Positions 17,139-25,953 of a stretch of DNA of 64,000 nucleotides are shown here, in pieces (within the stretch, counting starts at the first letter, position 1; each line of letters begins with the position of its first letter). The DNA lies in NCBI RefSeq assembly GCF_900452385.1, contig NZ_UGOA01000001.1, positions 939,501 through 1,003,500 of the forward strand. Reading direction: 5' to 3'. The stretch is from Legionella donaldsonii. GTDB lineage: Bacteria > Pseudomonadota > Gammaproteobacteria > Legionellales > Legionellaceae. Both the position numbers and the translations under genes were made by a program. The notes under the pieces were generated by a model. It did no database searches and was not told the DNA's origin. It saw only the letters and a list, made by a program, of their open reading frames with translations.

Positions 17139-17870
17139 ATGATTACCTTATACCAATTTCCTGGAATGTGGGGTTTGCCTAATGCAAGCCCTTTTTGTTT
17201 GAAAATTGAAACTTATTTGCGTATGGCAGAAATTCCTTACGAAATTAGGTTTGTTAGGGATCCACGAAAAAGTCCGAAGGGGAAGTTGCCTTTTGTTAAA
17301 ATTGACCAAAAATTAATTCCGGATAGTGAGATAATTATTGATTATCTTAAGGGAAAATTTGGCGATGTATTGGATAAAAATTTAAATACTGAGCAAAAGG
17401 CATTATCAGCTCTTCTGGATGATGTATTTTCTGAACGATTATATTGGATCATGCTTTATATGCGTTGGCAAGTTGATGCTGTATGGCCTCTTTTGCGAGA
17501 TACTTTTTTTGGGGACTTATCGTTTTTTAAAAAATTTTTTTTACCAGGAATGATACGAAAAAATATGCAGAGAGCCTTGTATTTTCAAGGTACTGGTCGA
17601 CACAGTTATGATGAAGTATTACAGATGGGATATAAAACATTGGATGCAATAGCATCTGTTCTCGGTGAAAAGAAATATTTTCATGGTACAGAGATCACGA
17701 GTATTGATGCAACAGCCTTTGGTTTTTTAGCGAATATTGCTTGGTTTCCTTATGACTGTAATTTAAAAACACATTTACATAAACATAAAAATATCCTCTT
17801 TTTCTGCGATAAAATGTGGTCTACTTTTTATCCTGAAATATCTAAACCCTTTATGATCACTAATTTTTAG
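17139..17870 (+). CDS. Glutathione S-transferase-like protein of the Fax/metaxin type
   Basis: The 243-residue protein has an N-terminal thioredoxin-like domain (MITLYQFPGMWGLPNASPFC) and a C-terminal helical GST domain ending with IDATAFGFLANI near residue 188, the N-capping region of GST helix 6. The pattern of a short loop, PNASPFC, then KIETYLRMAEIPYE resembles the failed-axon-connections/metaxin branch rather than classic bacterial GSTs. The gene is more AT-rich than its neighbours and adjoins a repeat element, which suggests acquisition. The ribosome binding site is AAAGGA. The substrate is unknown. Confidence 0.8.
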   Translation: MITLYQFPGMWGLPNASPFCLKIETYLRMAEIPYEIRFVRDPRKSPKGKLPFVKIDQKLIPDSEIIIDYLKGKFGDVLDKNLNTEQKALSALLDDVFSERLYWIMLYMRWQVDAVWPLLRDTFFGDLSFFKKFFLPGMIRKNMQRALYFQGTGRHSYDEVLQMGYKTLDAIASVLGEKKYFHGTEITSIDATAFGFLANIAWFPYDCNLKTHLHKHKNILFFCDKMWSTFYPEISKPFMITNF

Positions 17871-17912
17871 TACGAAATTAATTAATATCACCTCTGGTTA
17901 AGTCCCGTGTTG

Positions 17913-17937
17913 CTTGATGCTGTAAAACAGCATCAAG
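17913..17937. terminator. Perfect hairpin downstream of the GST-like gene
   Basis: A 10-bp perfect stem, CTTGATGCTG with CAGCATCAAG, encloses a 5-base loop (TAAAA) 43 bases after the stop codon. There is no following T run, so this is a candidate terminator or mRNA-stabilising hairpin rather than a textbook intrinsic terminator. Confidence 0.5.
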
Positions 17938-18122
17938 TATCGAAGCCACTCATTGAGATCCTATTTATAATTTATTATCAGAATTGAGTTAATAATACGC
18001 GCTGTGTAAATTTATTTGCTTTCATGAAATAAACCGCGATCAGAAGCAGGATTAACCTGTCTTTGCAAGCATAATTTTATTTGTTAATATCTACTCCGTT
18101 TAATAACATTTGGGGTGATTAA

Positions 18123-18344
18123 ATGCCAATTATCAATGGCACTCGCGTGCAAAAGAAAGAAAAAATAAAAGCTGAAATCAGCAGTGAAACTTTTGAGATG
18201 ATCAATGCATATTGTGCTTGGGCCAATATTGACGATATCAGTTTTTTTATTGAAGAAGCAGCTAGTTTTGTTTTTGCGAAAGATCGTGACTGGAAACAGC
18301 ACCGAAAGTCAGTTAAAAAGCGTGCTGAAGCCACCCAGGCTTAA
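18123..18344 (+). CDS. Small hypothetical protein, possibly ribbon-helix-helix-like
   Basis: This 73-residue basic protein (MPIINGTRVQKKEKIKAEIS...) has a short strand-like N-terminus (KIKAEIS), then two helices (TFEMINAYCAWA and DDISFFIEEAASFVF) and a basic tail. The order strand-helix-helix is like ribbon-helix-helix DNA-binding proteins, but I do not recognise a family. GGGGTGATTAA precedes the ATG. It stands alone upstream of the tRNA cluster. Confidence 0.6.
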   Translation: MPIINGTRVQKKEKIKAEISSETFEMINAYCAWANIDDISFFIEEAASFVFAKDRDWKQHRKSVKKRAEATQA

Positions 18345-18543
18345 TTTATCTTTAGTGAAGGTGTCAGTTTTATGACGCCTTTATTCAGTTGCACTTCTCG
18401 TCTGTATCGGTAAGTCATTCGTGGAAGTAATGGAAGTTTGTGGAAACAGTAGGGGGTTTCCAGCAGTAAGCATCAATGTAATTCACTCAAAATGTCGCTT
18501 CTGCTTCAGATAGTACGATTTACAGCAATTTATCAAAAATTGC

Positions 18544-18572
18544 TTGACAGCTTTAAGGTGCCTCATTAAACT
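18544..18572 (+). promoter_or_regulatory. Sigma-70 promoter for the tRNA-Ala/tRNA-Glu cluster
   Basis: A consensus -35 TTGACA (18544-18549) is separated by 17 bases from TAAACT (18567-18572), a good -10. The first tRNA begins 15 bases after the -10. A GC-rich discriminator is not evident. Confidence 0.8.
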
Positions 18573-18586
18573 GCGATTCTTATTTT

Positions 18587-18662
<76 letters not shown>

Positions 18663-18698
18663 TCATCAACGTTGGTTGATGATGAGAAAAGTTCTAAG

Positions 18699-18774
18699 GT
18701 CCCCATCGTCTAGAGGCCTAGGACACTGCCCTTTCACGGCGGTAACAGGGGTTCGAATCCCCTTGGGGACGCCA
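18699..18774 (+). tRNA. tRNA-Glu (anticodon TTC), first copy
   Basis: The 76-nt gene begins GTCCCCATCGTCTAGAGGCC, the usual bacterial tRNA-Glu start. The anticodon loop CTTTCAC gives TTC and CCA is encoded. The gene follows tRNA-Ala by 36 bases and is probably cotranscribed. Confidence 0.97.
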
Positions 18775-18817
18775 ATTTTGGCTTGAGTAGTTTGTTTAGT
18801 AATGTGTTAAGTTCCGG

Positions 18818-18893
18818 GTCCCCATCGTCTAGAGGCCTAGGACACTGCCCTTTCACGGCGGTAACAGGGGTTCGAATCCCCTTGGGGACGCCA
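18818..18893 (+). tRNA. tRNA-Glu (anticodon TTC), second copy
   Basis: This copy is identical to the tRNA-Glu gene at 18699-18774 over its whole length, 43 bases downstream of it. CCA is encoded. The pair is a tandem duplication. Confidence 0.97.
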
Positions 18894-19068
18894 TTCTGGC
18901 TAGTCAATTCTTAAATTTAATTCTATTTTTTCTCTCAGAGATAACTTTTCTTCTACTGATGCTTATCCTGTGTTCCTGTATGTTACAAAATGTAAATAGG
19001 GGACTCGCAAAAGCCAGCTAATTCAGCTATATACTATAACAGGAATGATTCTGCATAAGGTTTCTGCT

Positions 19069-20202
19069 ATGGACATGAGAAAACAAGTTTTATCACTTTC
19101 CTTGCTTAGTCTGCTATCCACTCCAATTTTCGCTGATACCCAGGAAGGGGAAGCAGCTTTTAATCAGCAACGCTATGAAAAAGCATTCCTTCTTCTCTCT
19201 GATGAAGCGGCAAAAGGGGATGCTAAAGCCCAATATTTGCTGGGTAAAATGTATTATAACGGCCAGGGTGTTGCTTTTAATGCGGAAAAAGCGGAGCAAT
19301 TATTACTTTCTTCTGCAAATCAAGGGAATGTCGACGCCCAAGTCTTGTTAGCGGGTTTTTATTGGCATCAGAATACCCCTGAAGGATTTCGCAAGTCACT
19401 GGGCTGGTATCAAAAAGCGGCTGATCAAAATAATGCAGATGCACAATATGCGTTAGGGTATATGTATCAATATGCTAATGGGGTGCCGCAAAATGACGAG
19501 ATGGCCATGTCATGGTACAAAAAATCAGCTGCACAAGGAAATTCTGATGCCGCCTTAGCAGTGGGTTTTATGTATGATTCTGGTGCCGGGGTAGAAAAAG
19601 ATTTTGCTGAGGCGGCGAAATGGTACGAAAAATCTGCAGACTTAGGTAATACCAGTGCGTTATATAACCTTGGTTTATTATATAAGTTTGGTGATGGTGT
19701 ACCTAAGGATGAAAGTAAGGCCTTCCAATATTTTCAAAAAGCTGCTGAGCAGGGGCATGCCAAATCGCAATTAGAAGTAGGGTATTTCTATGATACCGGT
19801 AAAGGTGGCCAAACGGCTGATTTACAAAAGGCGGCCCTGTGGTATCAAAAAAGTGCCGATCAGGGTAATCCCAATGCTCAGTTTAATATAGGTGATATGT
19901 ATTTATATGGTGATGGGGTCACTAAGAATATCGATCAGGCAGTTTCATGGATACGTAAATCTGCGGAGCAAGGTTTTGGAAAAGCACAATATAAGCTAGG
20001 TGTTTTTTACCGTGATGGAATTGGTGTTAGCACTGATCCAGTCGAGTCCTATGCCTGGTTCACTGCGGCTGTCGGAAACGGTTTTAATGATGCCCAAAAA
20101 AATCAGGATGAACTTGAGAAAACACTCAGTGAGGACCAACTCAAGAAAGCCAAGGAGCTAGGAAAAAAATATACAGAGCGATATCAGAAAAAATCCCAGT
20201 AA
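19069..20202 (+). CDS. Secreted Sel1-repeat (tetratricopeptide-like) protein
   Basis: The 377-residue protein has a Sec signal peptide (MRKQVLSLSLLSLLSTPIFA, cleavage near FA-DT) and then about eight Sel1-like repeats of 36 residues, each with A-x-x-x-LG-x-M/L-Y-x-x-G-x-G-V and A-x-x-W-Y-x-K-A/S-A-x-Q-G-x-x-x-A. Such proteins mediate protein-protein contacts. In Legionella, the Sel1 proteins EnhC, LpnE and LidL affect host cell entry and trafficking. I cannot tell which, if any, this one matches. The start at 19069 follows AAGG; the frame is open from 19045. Confidence 0.9.
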   Translation: MDMRKQVLSLSLLSLLSTPIFADTQEGEAAFNQQRYEKAFLLLSDEAAKGDAKAQYLLGKMYYNGQGVAFNAEKAEQLLLSSANQGNVDAQVLLAGFYWHQNTPEGFRKSLGWYQKAADQNNADAQYALGYMYQYANGVPQNDEMAMSWYKKSAAQGNSDAALAVGFMYDSGAGVEKDFAEAAKWYEKSADLGNTSALYNLGLLYKFGDGVPKDESKAFQYFQKAAEQGHAKSQLEVGYFYDTGKGGQTADLQKAALWYQKSADQGNPNAQFNIGDMYLYGDGVTKNIDQAVSWIRKSAEQGFGKAQYKLGVFYRDGIGVSTDPVESYAWFTAAVGNGFNDAQKNQDELEKTLSEDQLKKAKELGKKYTERYQKKSQ

Positions 20203-20236
20203 GCGAACAATAATGTGTCTTTAAGCGAGTAAGACT

Positions 20237-20506
20237 ATGAAAGAAAAGCACTACGCCTACAAAATAACGAGCCAATCCTCTGGGCTGCTTTGCACACATT
20301 CGGAAATTGAAGAAGAGAAGATGCTGGATTTATTGCAAGAGATTCAGCGGAACGACTCAGAGGGGATTTATTGGATTTTTAAACAATTGGGCGATCAGCC
20401 TAAGGAACCGCTTTGTGTTATTGATTGCCTGCATCAGCGAATTTATTACCATTATTCTGGTGATGTCGAGGAGTTGGCCAGTACAATTAAAAAATTGAGC
20501 AAATAA
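20237..20506 (+). CDS. Hypothetical 89-residue protein
   Basis: This small, mixed-charge, cytosolic-looking protein (MKEKHYAYKITSQSSGLLC...) has no signal peptide or membrane segment, and I do not recognise its family. The start follows the Sel1 gene by 34 bases, so the two may share a transcript. A strong hairpin ends the unit. Confidence 0.6.
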   Translation: MKEKHYAYKITSQSSGLLCTHSEIEEEKMLDLLQEIQRNDSEGIYWIFKQLGDQPKEPLCVIDCLHQRIYYHYSGDVEELASTIKKLSK

Positions 20507-20535
20507 CATTCCTTTGGCATCGCTAAAGGAATGTT
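20505..20535. terminator. Bidirectional hairpin terminator
   Basis: AACATTCCTTT pairs perfectly with AAAGGAATGTT across a 9-base loop. The hairpin overlaps the stop of the 89-residue gene and lies 47 bases from the end of the convergent dgt gene. Confidence 0.7.
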
Positions 20536-20582
20536 ATTCTGTAAAAAGAGACCGTCTTGTTGAACGAGTTCCAGAAGATAGT

Positions 20583-21905
20583 TTATAGTCGTTCAAAAAT
20601 AGTACGGGTATTGAAGCCAAATAATCGTTCATGCATGCGATAAGCATATTCGTCAGTCATATTAGCAATATAATCACAAACTACTCTGAATGCAGTTATT
20701 TCATCGTCTGTTTGATGAAATAATGCACGATTTTTATTATCAAGCAAGCTGGCAGGATTAGAGCTAATGGCTTCAAATAGTCTTAGCACTACTGTTTGAC
20801 CACCGTATTCAAAGGTACGGGCTTCCTGAGAATCAATGACATGACGATAAATACATCCCATCAAGTAATTGAGTAAGGAGGCAGCTTGAGGTAATAAACA
20901 AATATTATGCTTTAACAAATTATTTTCAAAATCATCATTCGTTATGGTGATTTGTGTCGCAGTAATAAAATAATTAACCATTTCACCAATGGCTTGTTTC
21001 CGTTTATCAAGTTCCTGGTTAAATAGAAAATCAAGTAATTGTTCAGCGTTTTGGCTAAGTTGGGTTGCAGCGAGAAGTTGGCGGAAATCGGTATTATCCA
21101 GTTGTTCTCGGTTTATCAAACGTAAATGAATGGCGTCTTCCAGATCATGCACACCATAAGCGATATCATCAGCAATATCCATAATAGAACAGTCGAAACT
21201 ATGATAAGCAGGTTTCCCATGCTGTTGTTTTTGAGGTGCTTTCTGCAGAGATTGAAACAGGGTTTTATCCTGTTCACTGAAGGGTGATAGAAGCCAATCA
21301 ATTTCTGGTTGCTCACAATCGAAGTAAGCTTTGGGTGGCAGCCAATCATTGATGCGAATAGTTTTATGGAGTGATTCGACTACTTTGGGCATCTCTGTTG
21401 CTACTACTTTTGAACGACTAACTGGATATTTGAGTATGCCAAGCAAGGCTCTGCGAGTTAAATCAAGTCCATAGATGCCATAACTGTTTTCTACTTTCGT
21501 TAATAAACGTAAGGTCTGTCCATTCCCTTCAAATCCTCCATGCATACGCATCATATAATTTAAAGCAACTTCTCCACCATGGCCGAACGGAGGATGACCA
21601 ATGTCATGCAGTAAACAAATGACTGAAATCAAATCATCATTAGGAAGTAAACCGGGTAATATCGATTGCTGGTGGTTGGCAGATAAATTACGTACGATAC
21701 TGCGGCCAATAGAGGCTACTTCGAGAGAGTGTGTTAAACGCGTACGATGAAAATCACCTTCATCAGTACCTAATATTTGTGTTTTTCGTTGCAAACGTCG
21801 GAAGGCAGGGCAATGAATCACCCTGGTACGATCGCGTTCGTAGGGATCGCGGTGATCCTGGTTGCCACGCTGATGGGTTTGTCCTGAACGCCTGTGAGTC
21901 CACAT
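20583..21905 (-). CDS. dgt: Deoxyguanosinetriphosphate triphosphohydrolase-like protein
   Basis: This HD-superfamily enzyme hydrolyses dNTPs to deoxynucleoside and triphosphate. The 440-residue protein has the metal-binding HD pattern: FHRTRLTHSLEVASIGR (His at about 59), CLLHDIGHPPFGHGGE (His-Asp at about 99-100) and DIADDIAYGVHDLED (Asp near 246). The N-terminal RDPYERDRTRVIHCPAFRRL is the family signature. The length corresponds to the shorter, type 2 dGTPase-like group. Confidence 0.93.
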   Translation of the reverse strand: MWTHRRSGQTHQRGNQDHRDPYERDRTRVIHCPAFRRLQRKTQILGTDEGDFHRTRLTHSLEVASIGRSIVRNLSANHQQSILPGLLPNDDLISVICLLHDIGHPPFGHGGEVALNYMMRMHGGFEGNGQTLRLLTKVENSYGIYGLDLTRRALLGILKYPVSRSKVVATEMPKVVESLHKTIRINDWLPPKAYFDCEQPEIDWLLSPFSEQDKTLFQSLQKAPQKQQHGKPAYHSFDCSIMDIADDIAYGVHDLEDAIHLRLINREQLDNTDFRQLLAATQLSQNAEQLLDFLFNQELDKRKQAIGEMVNYFITATQITITNDDFENNLLKHNICLLPQAASLLNYLMGCIYRHVIDSQEARTFEYGGQTVVLRLFEAISSNPASLLDNKNRALFHQTDDEITAFRVVCDYIANMTDEYAYRMHERLFGFNTRTIFERL

Positions 21906-22106
21906 ATTGCTATATCAAATTGTCAAAAATAATAAACCCCATACTGTATGCGATAGCATCAACTGAAACAACACAAGAGGCTAAAGTTTTTTGAAATTCG
22001 GCAGATAACAAGAGTCAAAGGGGAAAAGAAGCTTATCTATCCCGATAAAAATAAGGCTTACTTTGCTGTGAAGGCTGCAAAATAAGTGATAAAAGGGGGA
22101 AGCGCT

Positions 22107-22637
22107 ATGAATAAAAAAATACGTTTGGTGGCTCTAGGCCTTTGTGCTACCACATTAACTGCTTGTAGTAACTATCAACAAAGCAGCTATTACACCACTT
22201 ACCAACCCTATGTGTATACAGATACCTATTATCGCCAGGGTTACAATGGGGGCGTAGATTATGGTTATCAATCGCCAACGGGTGGACAAGTGACTGTACC
22301 TGACTCCTATTATGTTGGGGCTTATCATTCACCTACTTCCCATAAAGACGTGGATAGAAATTGGGTGAATAGCCAAAATCCACAAGGATATACCATTGAG
22401 GTTGCTGAAGGTGAGCGGCCTGCCCAGGTAGCCGGCAAACTCTATAAATTACCTAAGAATGACCGAAGGGCACAAATTAAATACAACAAAAATGGCAAAA
22501 CCTACTACAAGGGTGTATACGGCAGTTACAATAATTACGAGGATGCCCAAAAAGCATTAAATAATTTACCAGACGACGTAAAACAAAGTGCTGGCGTTAA
22601 AAGTTGGAGTAAAGTACAAGCTAATGAAGATTATTAG
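22107..22637 (+). CDS. Lipoprotein with a C-terminal SPOR-like domain
   Basis: The 176-residue protein starts at an ATG 8 bases after AAGGGGGA. A lipoprotein signal peptide ends in LTAC, so the mature protein begins with a lipidated Cys at about residue 20. A Tyr/Gln-rich linker follows. Residues about 97-173 (YTIEVAEGERPAQVA..., then YKGVYGSYNNYEDAQKAL) read as a SPOR fold, which in other proteins binds denuded peptidoglycan glycan strands at the septum. No partner genes are adjacent, so a role in envelope growth is inference. Confidence 0.8.
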   Translation: MNKKIRLVALGLCATTLTACSNYQQSSYYTTYQPYVYTDTYYRQGYNGGVDYGYQSPTGGQVTVPDSYYVGAYHSPTSHKDVDRNWVNSQNPQGYTIEVAEGERPAQVAGKLYKLPKNDRRAQIKYNKNGKTYYKGVYGSYNNYEDAQKALNNLPDDVKQSAGVKSWSKVQANEDY

Positions 22638-22773
22638 AGGATGTTAACCGTTTCTACCTGGGCACTTTATGGATTGTTTTCCATGCGGCAAGGTGAAACC
22701 CTGGCTACAAGAGGTTGTTGGAAAAAAATTTAGCGTGATTGATCAAGATACTGGCCTCAGGGGCGAGGGATGT

Positions 22774-23244
22774 TTATTTTGCTGAAATAACAATCTGTAA
22801 TTTCACTACACCCGGCGTAGGGGTTCGTTCCGCACTAAACTGTTTAAGGACAATGGCATAACTATTATTGAGAGTCCACAACCAGGATAAAAAGTAGTTA
22901 AAGGGAACCAGTTCATACGATAATTGAATGTCCCCTGCGCTAGTTTGTTGCAGTTGATAGGGAAAAAAGCGTAAAGACCCAGTACCTAACTGATTGCCAA
23001 TTAGGGTTAGTAGTTTGGCATTACTAATAGACTGCTGTACTTTCTGTTTTTTAGGTTGTTGACGAACTTGTTGCATCCAGGTCAGTGTCTGTTGTTTTTC
23101 AGATAATTGTGCGGTTTTGTTACTAACAGCTGTTGTTAGAGGGGAATAAAGCAATAGATAAAACAAATAGAACAAGGCAAACAGGGAGCCAATACCAACC
23201 ATCCAGCGTTCACGTTCATTCAGGTTATTCCAGAAATTTCTCAT
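22774..23244 (-). CDS. lspM: Type II secretion inner-membrane protein GspM (LspM)
   Basis: The 156-residue protein has the GspM layout: a short cytosolic N-terminus (MRNFWNNLNERERWMVG), one transmembrane helix (about 14-34), and a periplasmic coiled coil plus a small ferredoxin-like domain. Its ATG overlaps the end of the upstream gspL by 4 bases. GspM works with GspL in the inner-membrane platform that passes force from the GspE ATPase to the pseudopilus. In Legionella, lspLM lies apart from the other lsp clusters, as it does here. Confidence 0.85.
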   Translation of the reverse strand: MRNFWNNLNERERWMVGIGSLFALFYLFYLLLYSPLTTAVSNKTAQLSEKQQTLTWMQQVRQQPKKQKVQQSISNAKLLTLIGNQLGTGSLRFFPYQLQQTSAGDIQLSYELVPFNYFLSWLWTLNNSYAIVLKQFSAERTPTPGVVKLQIVISAK

Positions 23245-24395
23245 AGATTTAACTCCAGGATACCAACAACCTGCTCATTGGTAGTGGCGGCTTGAGTTTG
23301 CTTAACCTTTACCTTCTTTTGTTGTAACCGAGTTTGTAAATCTTCCAGCTCAGCAAAATTTTTGGTTGCCAATGTGACCAAAAGTGTTTGATTTTGGAAT
23401 CGAAGTTGTTCAAAAGTGATATTGTTGCTATTAAAGGTACTGGCTAGTTTGTCTAATAATACCCAAAAAGTGGCATCCATATTACCGTGATTTGCTTTGA
23501 GCAATTGATTGATACGAAATCGTGGACTAATTACCTGTTGTGCTTGTGGGAAAAATTCATGATAGATAGTGGCTATTTTTGTATCGATCTGAGCGAGATC
23601 CTTATTAAGAAAATACAGTTTCACTGCATTCACAGCAAGGATACTTAAAAGCCAAACGGTACTCATCGCTATGGCTGCCTGGTACCAACGTTTGGTTTTA
23701 CCAGGAGTACTGCTATGTTGTAATTCACCTTGGCAAAGATTAATTGATTTACTGTTTTGTAAGCGCTTTGCCAACCAGCAATACCAACTGTCTTCTGTTT
23801 CTTTAATGGATGTAGCTAGTTCCTTCATTAATGATTCATTACTGTCTTTGAACCGGTAAAAACTGGTTTCAAGCTGTGATTTACAATAAAGGGCTGCCAG
23901 TTCAGGACTTAATGCGCCTTGAAAGTGAGCATCATTTACCAGGATATTTGTGGGGGTAACAGCGGCTTCATTTTGTTGTAGTCCAAACCAATCAAGGGTC
24001 AAGCTATCAAAGCGTATACCCTGATTGTCAAAGGTGTTAATTAATTCGGTAAGAAAGCGTTTATCGCCAACGACCACGAGATAATGGCCAGCCTGATAAT
24101 GAGCTCGGTCAAAAGCAAAATGCAAGGAGTCAACATTTTGGGCAAGTTTATCTTCAAGAGCGAAAGGAATGGCAGCGCGGGCTTTTCTATCCGCAAGCCA
24201 GGGTAATTCGACTTGATGCAGGGTGAAGAAATCTGTTGGAGCAATAACGATTGTCTGTGCATTCTGCTGTAGTATCTTTATATCCGTAAAAGAGCGTTGT
24301 GCGAGAGGGGCTTCAACTTGGCCCTGTTGTCCAAGGCTCAGGCTAAGGCAGCTATCATCATTCAGGTGTTGGGTGAATAAAAAGCATGTGGCCAC
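23241..24395 (-). CDS. lspL: Type II secretion inner-membrane protein GspL (LspL)
   Basis: The 384-residue protein starts at GTG behind AAGGA. The first 230 residues form the cytoplasmic actin-like domain, which includes the family segment LPWLADRKARAAIPFALEDKLAQ (about 63-85). A transmembrane helix lies at about 237-258 (AAIAMSTVWLLSILAVNAVKL), and a periplasmic ferredoxin-like domain follows. It docks the GspE ATPase to the membrane. No other lsp genes are in the window. Confidence 0.88.
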   Translation of the reverse strand: MATCFLFTQHLNDDSCLSLSLGQQGQVEAPLAQRSFTDIKILQQNAQTIVIAPTDFFTLHQVELPWLADRKARAAIPFALEDKLAQNVDSLHFAFDRAHYQAGHYLVVVGDKRFLTELINTFDNQGIRFDSLTLDWFGLQQNEAAVTPTNILVNDAHFQGALSPELAALYCKSQLETSFYRFKDSNESLMKELATSIKETEDSWYCWLAKRLQNSKSINLCQGELQHSSTPGKTKRWYQAAIAMSTVWLLSILAVNAVKLYFLNKDLAQIDTKIATIYHEFFPQAQQVISPRFRINQLLKANHGNMDATFWVLLDKLASTFNSNNITFEQLRFQNQTLLVTLATKNFAELEDLQTRLQQKKVKVKQTQAATTNEQVVGILELNL

Positions 24396-24492
24396 ACGTC
24401 ATCCTTGATTAACAATCGAGCTTCATAGTGTTTTCTCGCTAACATTCATGACTGTTCGCGATCCAAGATTCCAGATCGAAATTCGGTACAAT

Positions 24493-24518
24493 GATTCCCG
24501 CGAGCGAATCGCGGGATC
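24493..24518. repeat. GC-rich palindrome (REP-like hairpin)
   Basis: GATTCCCGCGA and ATCGCGGGATC pair around GCGA with one G-T-type mismatch. The hairpin lies between lspL and mltB, 15 bases past the end of the latter, and may serve as its terminator. Confidence 0.5.
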
Positions 24519-24532
24519 ACCTAATTAAGAGC

Positions 24533-25552
24533 TTACACGTAAGCGTATTTTTTGCCAACGGCTGCAGCCGCCCATTGGCTTTTTAACTGCTGTGACAATA
24601 AATAAACAGCCATTGCGTATTGTGGACTGGTATTGTAACGGGTTATCACGTAGAAATTGGGATAAGCCAGCCAAAATTCTTGCCCAGTTTGTGTGGTTAA
24701 CTCAATCAAGCCGACTCTCGCCGGTGTGTTTACTGAAGCGGTTAACGGTTTGATTCCTGCAGCAATTAATTGATTAAGACGATAGACAGCCGTTTTATAA
24801 TTCGTATTGATTTTCTTGTAACGAGCACCCTCGACTACAGCGGGTTGAGCAACACCTTGATTGATTTTCCAGCCATGTTTATGGAAATAGTTAGCCACAC
24901 TGGCAATCACTGCGGCATCATCGTTCATTAAATCTTTTTTAGGATTGCCGGTAAAATTAGCTGCATAGTAACGATAACTGCTAGGCATAAATTGTGGTTT
25001 GCCCATTGCGCCAGCATAAGAACCTAAATATTGGGTTGGAGAGACATGGTGTTCACGACAGAGTAATAAATACTCACCAAGTTCTTTGCTAAAAAATTGA
25101 GAACGTTTGGGATAATTAAAAGCCAAGGTCGATAGGGCATCAATAACGCGATAATTTCCCTGATGTTTACCATAAAGTGTTTCTATACCGATAATAGCAA
25201 CAATAACATTTGCAGGAACACCATATTTTTTTTCAGCTTTTTCCAGAGATACACGGTTAGCTTTCCAAAATTCCATACCACCTTGTACGCGTTGTGGCGT
25301 TAAGAATAATTGCTTATAAACATCCCAGGTCTTTTTCTCATAAGGTTTTTCCATCGATTCAATGATTTGCGGCTGCAGCTGGACATCGCTCATTATCTGG
25401 GTCAGTTCTTTCTTGTTAAAACCATGCTGCTTAACCATTTTATTGATAAATTGCTGCACGTCCTTACGTTGTACAAACGCTGGATCTGCTTGTACAGCAT
25501 AACTGCTAAACAGTGTTAAGAAGGCAAAGCAGAGCATGATTAATCGTCGCAT
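24533..25552 (-). CDS. mltB: Membrane-bound or secreted lytic murein transglycosylase B
   Basis: The enzyme cleaves peptidoglycan to 1,6-anhydromuramyl products in the periplasm. The 339-residue protein has a Sec signal peptide (to about VQA, residue 22) without a lipobox Cys, so it may be a soluble form. The catalytic Glu is in AIIGIETLYGKHQGNYRV (near residue 124), and the GAMGKPQFMPSSYR motif confirms the MltB (GH103) family. The gene is monocistronic. Confidence 0.93.
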   Translation of the reverse strand: MRRLIMLCFAFLTLFSSYAVQADPAFVQRKDVQQFINKMVKQHGFNKKELTQIMSDVQLQPQIIESMEKPYEKKTWDVYKQLFLTPQRVQGGMEFWKANRVSLEKAEKKYGVPANVIVAIIGIETLYGKHQGNYRVIDALSTLAFNYPKRSQFFSKELGEYLLLCREHHVSPTQYLGSYAGAMGKPQFMPSSYRYYAANFTGNPKKDLMNDDAAVIASVANYFHKHGWKINQGVAQPAVVEGARYKKINTNYKTAVYRLNQLIAAGIKPLTASVNTPARVGLIELTTQTGQEFWLAYPNFYVITRYNTSPQYAMAVYLLSQQLKSQWAAAAVGKKYAYV

Positions 25553-25953
25553 TGGTTATCCTTTAAATTGGAATCAAATCGACTAATTTTAGGGTAAAAA
25601 TGAAGCAACAGCAATTTCTTTTACAATTTGATCCAGCTTGGAGAGAGGCGGCGAAATAGGAGGAATATTGTAAAAAAGTTCTTTGGTATTTCATTTCATC
25701 CCTGATGGGCTGTAATTTCTGCTGCAAATGACCCAAGTAGTCTTCTTTCGAAGGCGAATCGATTGGCGCATCACTTGTCGATACGGTGCTTGAATGCGTC
25801 TGTACTGGAGCCTGTACACTGCGGTTCTACGCGCTGTTTTTCCTGGCTCTGATCGCAATGAAGAGCGCCTCGGAAGAAGTCTATTGAGATGACTACTTTC
25901 TGGACGCTGATAATTAAGCTAGAATAGCGCAATTTATTAGTAGGTTTTTTCAG
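25553..25953. other. Intergenic region between mltB and lepA
   Basis: The 401 bases separate the divergent mltB and lepA genes. They contain a 142-bp repeat element at 25740-25881, annotated separately. The first 185 bases show no gene or clear signal; the last 70 should carry the lepA promoter. Confidence 0.4.
25740..25881. repeat. 142-bp element with terminal inverted repeats (family 2, copy B)
   Basis: The ends GTCTTCTTTCGAAGGCG and CGCCTCGGAAGAAGTC are imperfect inverted repeats. The interior shares long blocks with the element at 16948-17089 (for example TGTACACTGCGGTTCT) and both copies measure 142 bp. It sits about 70 bases upstream of lepA. Confidence 0.75.
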
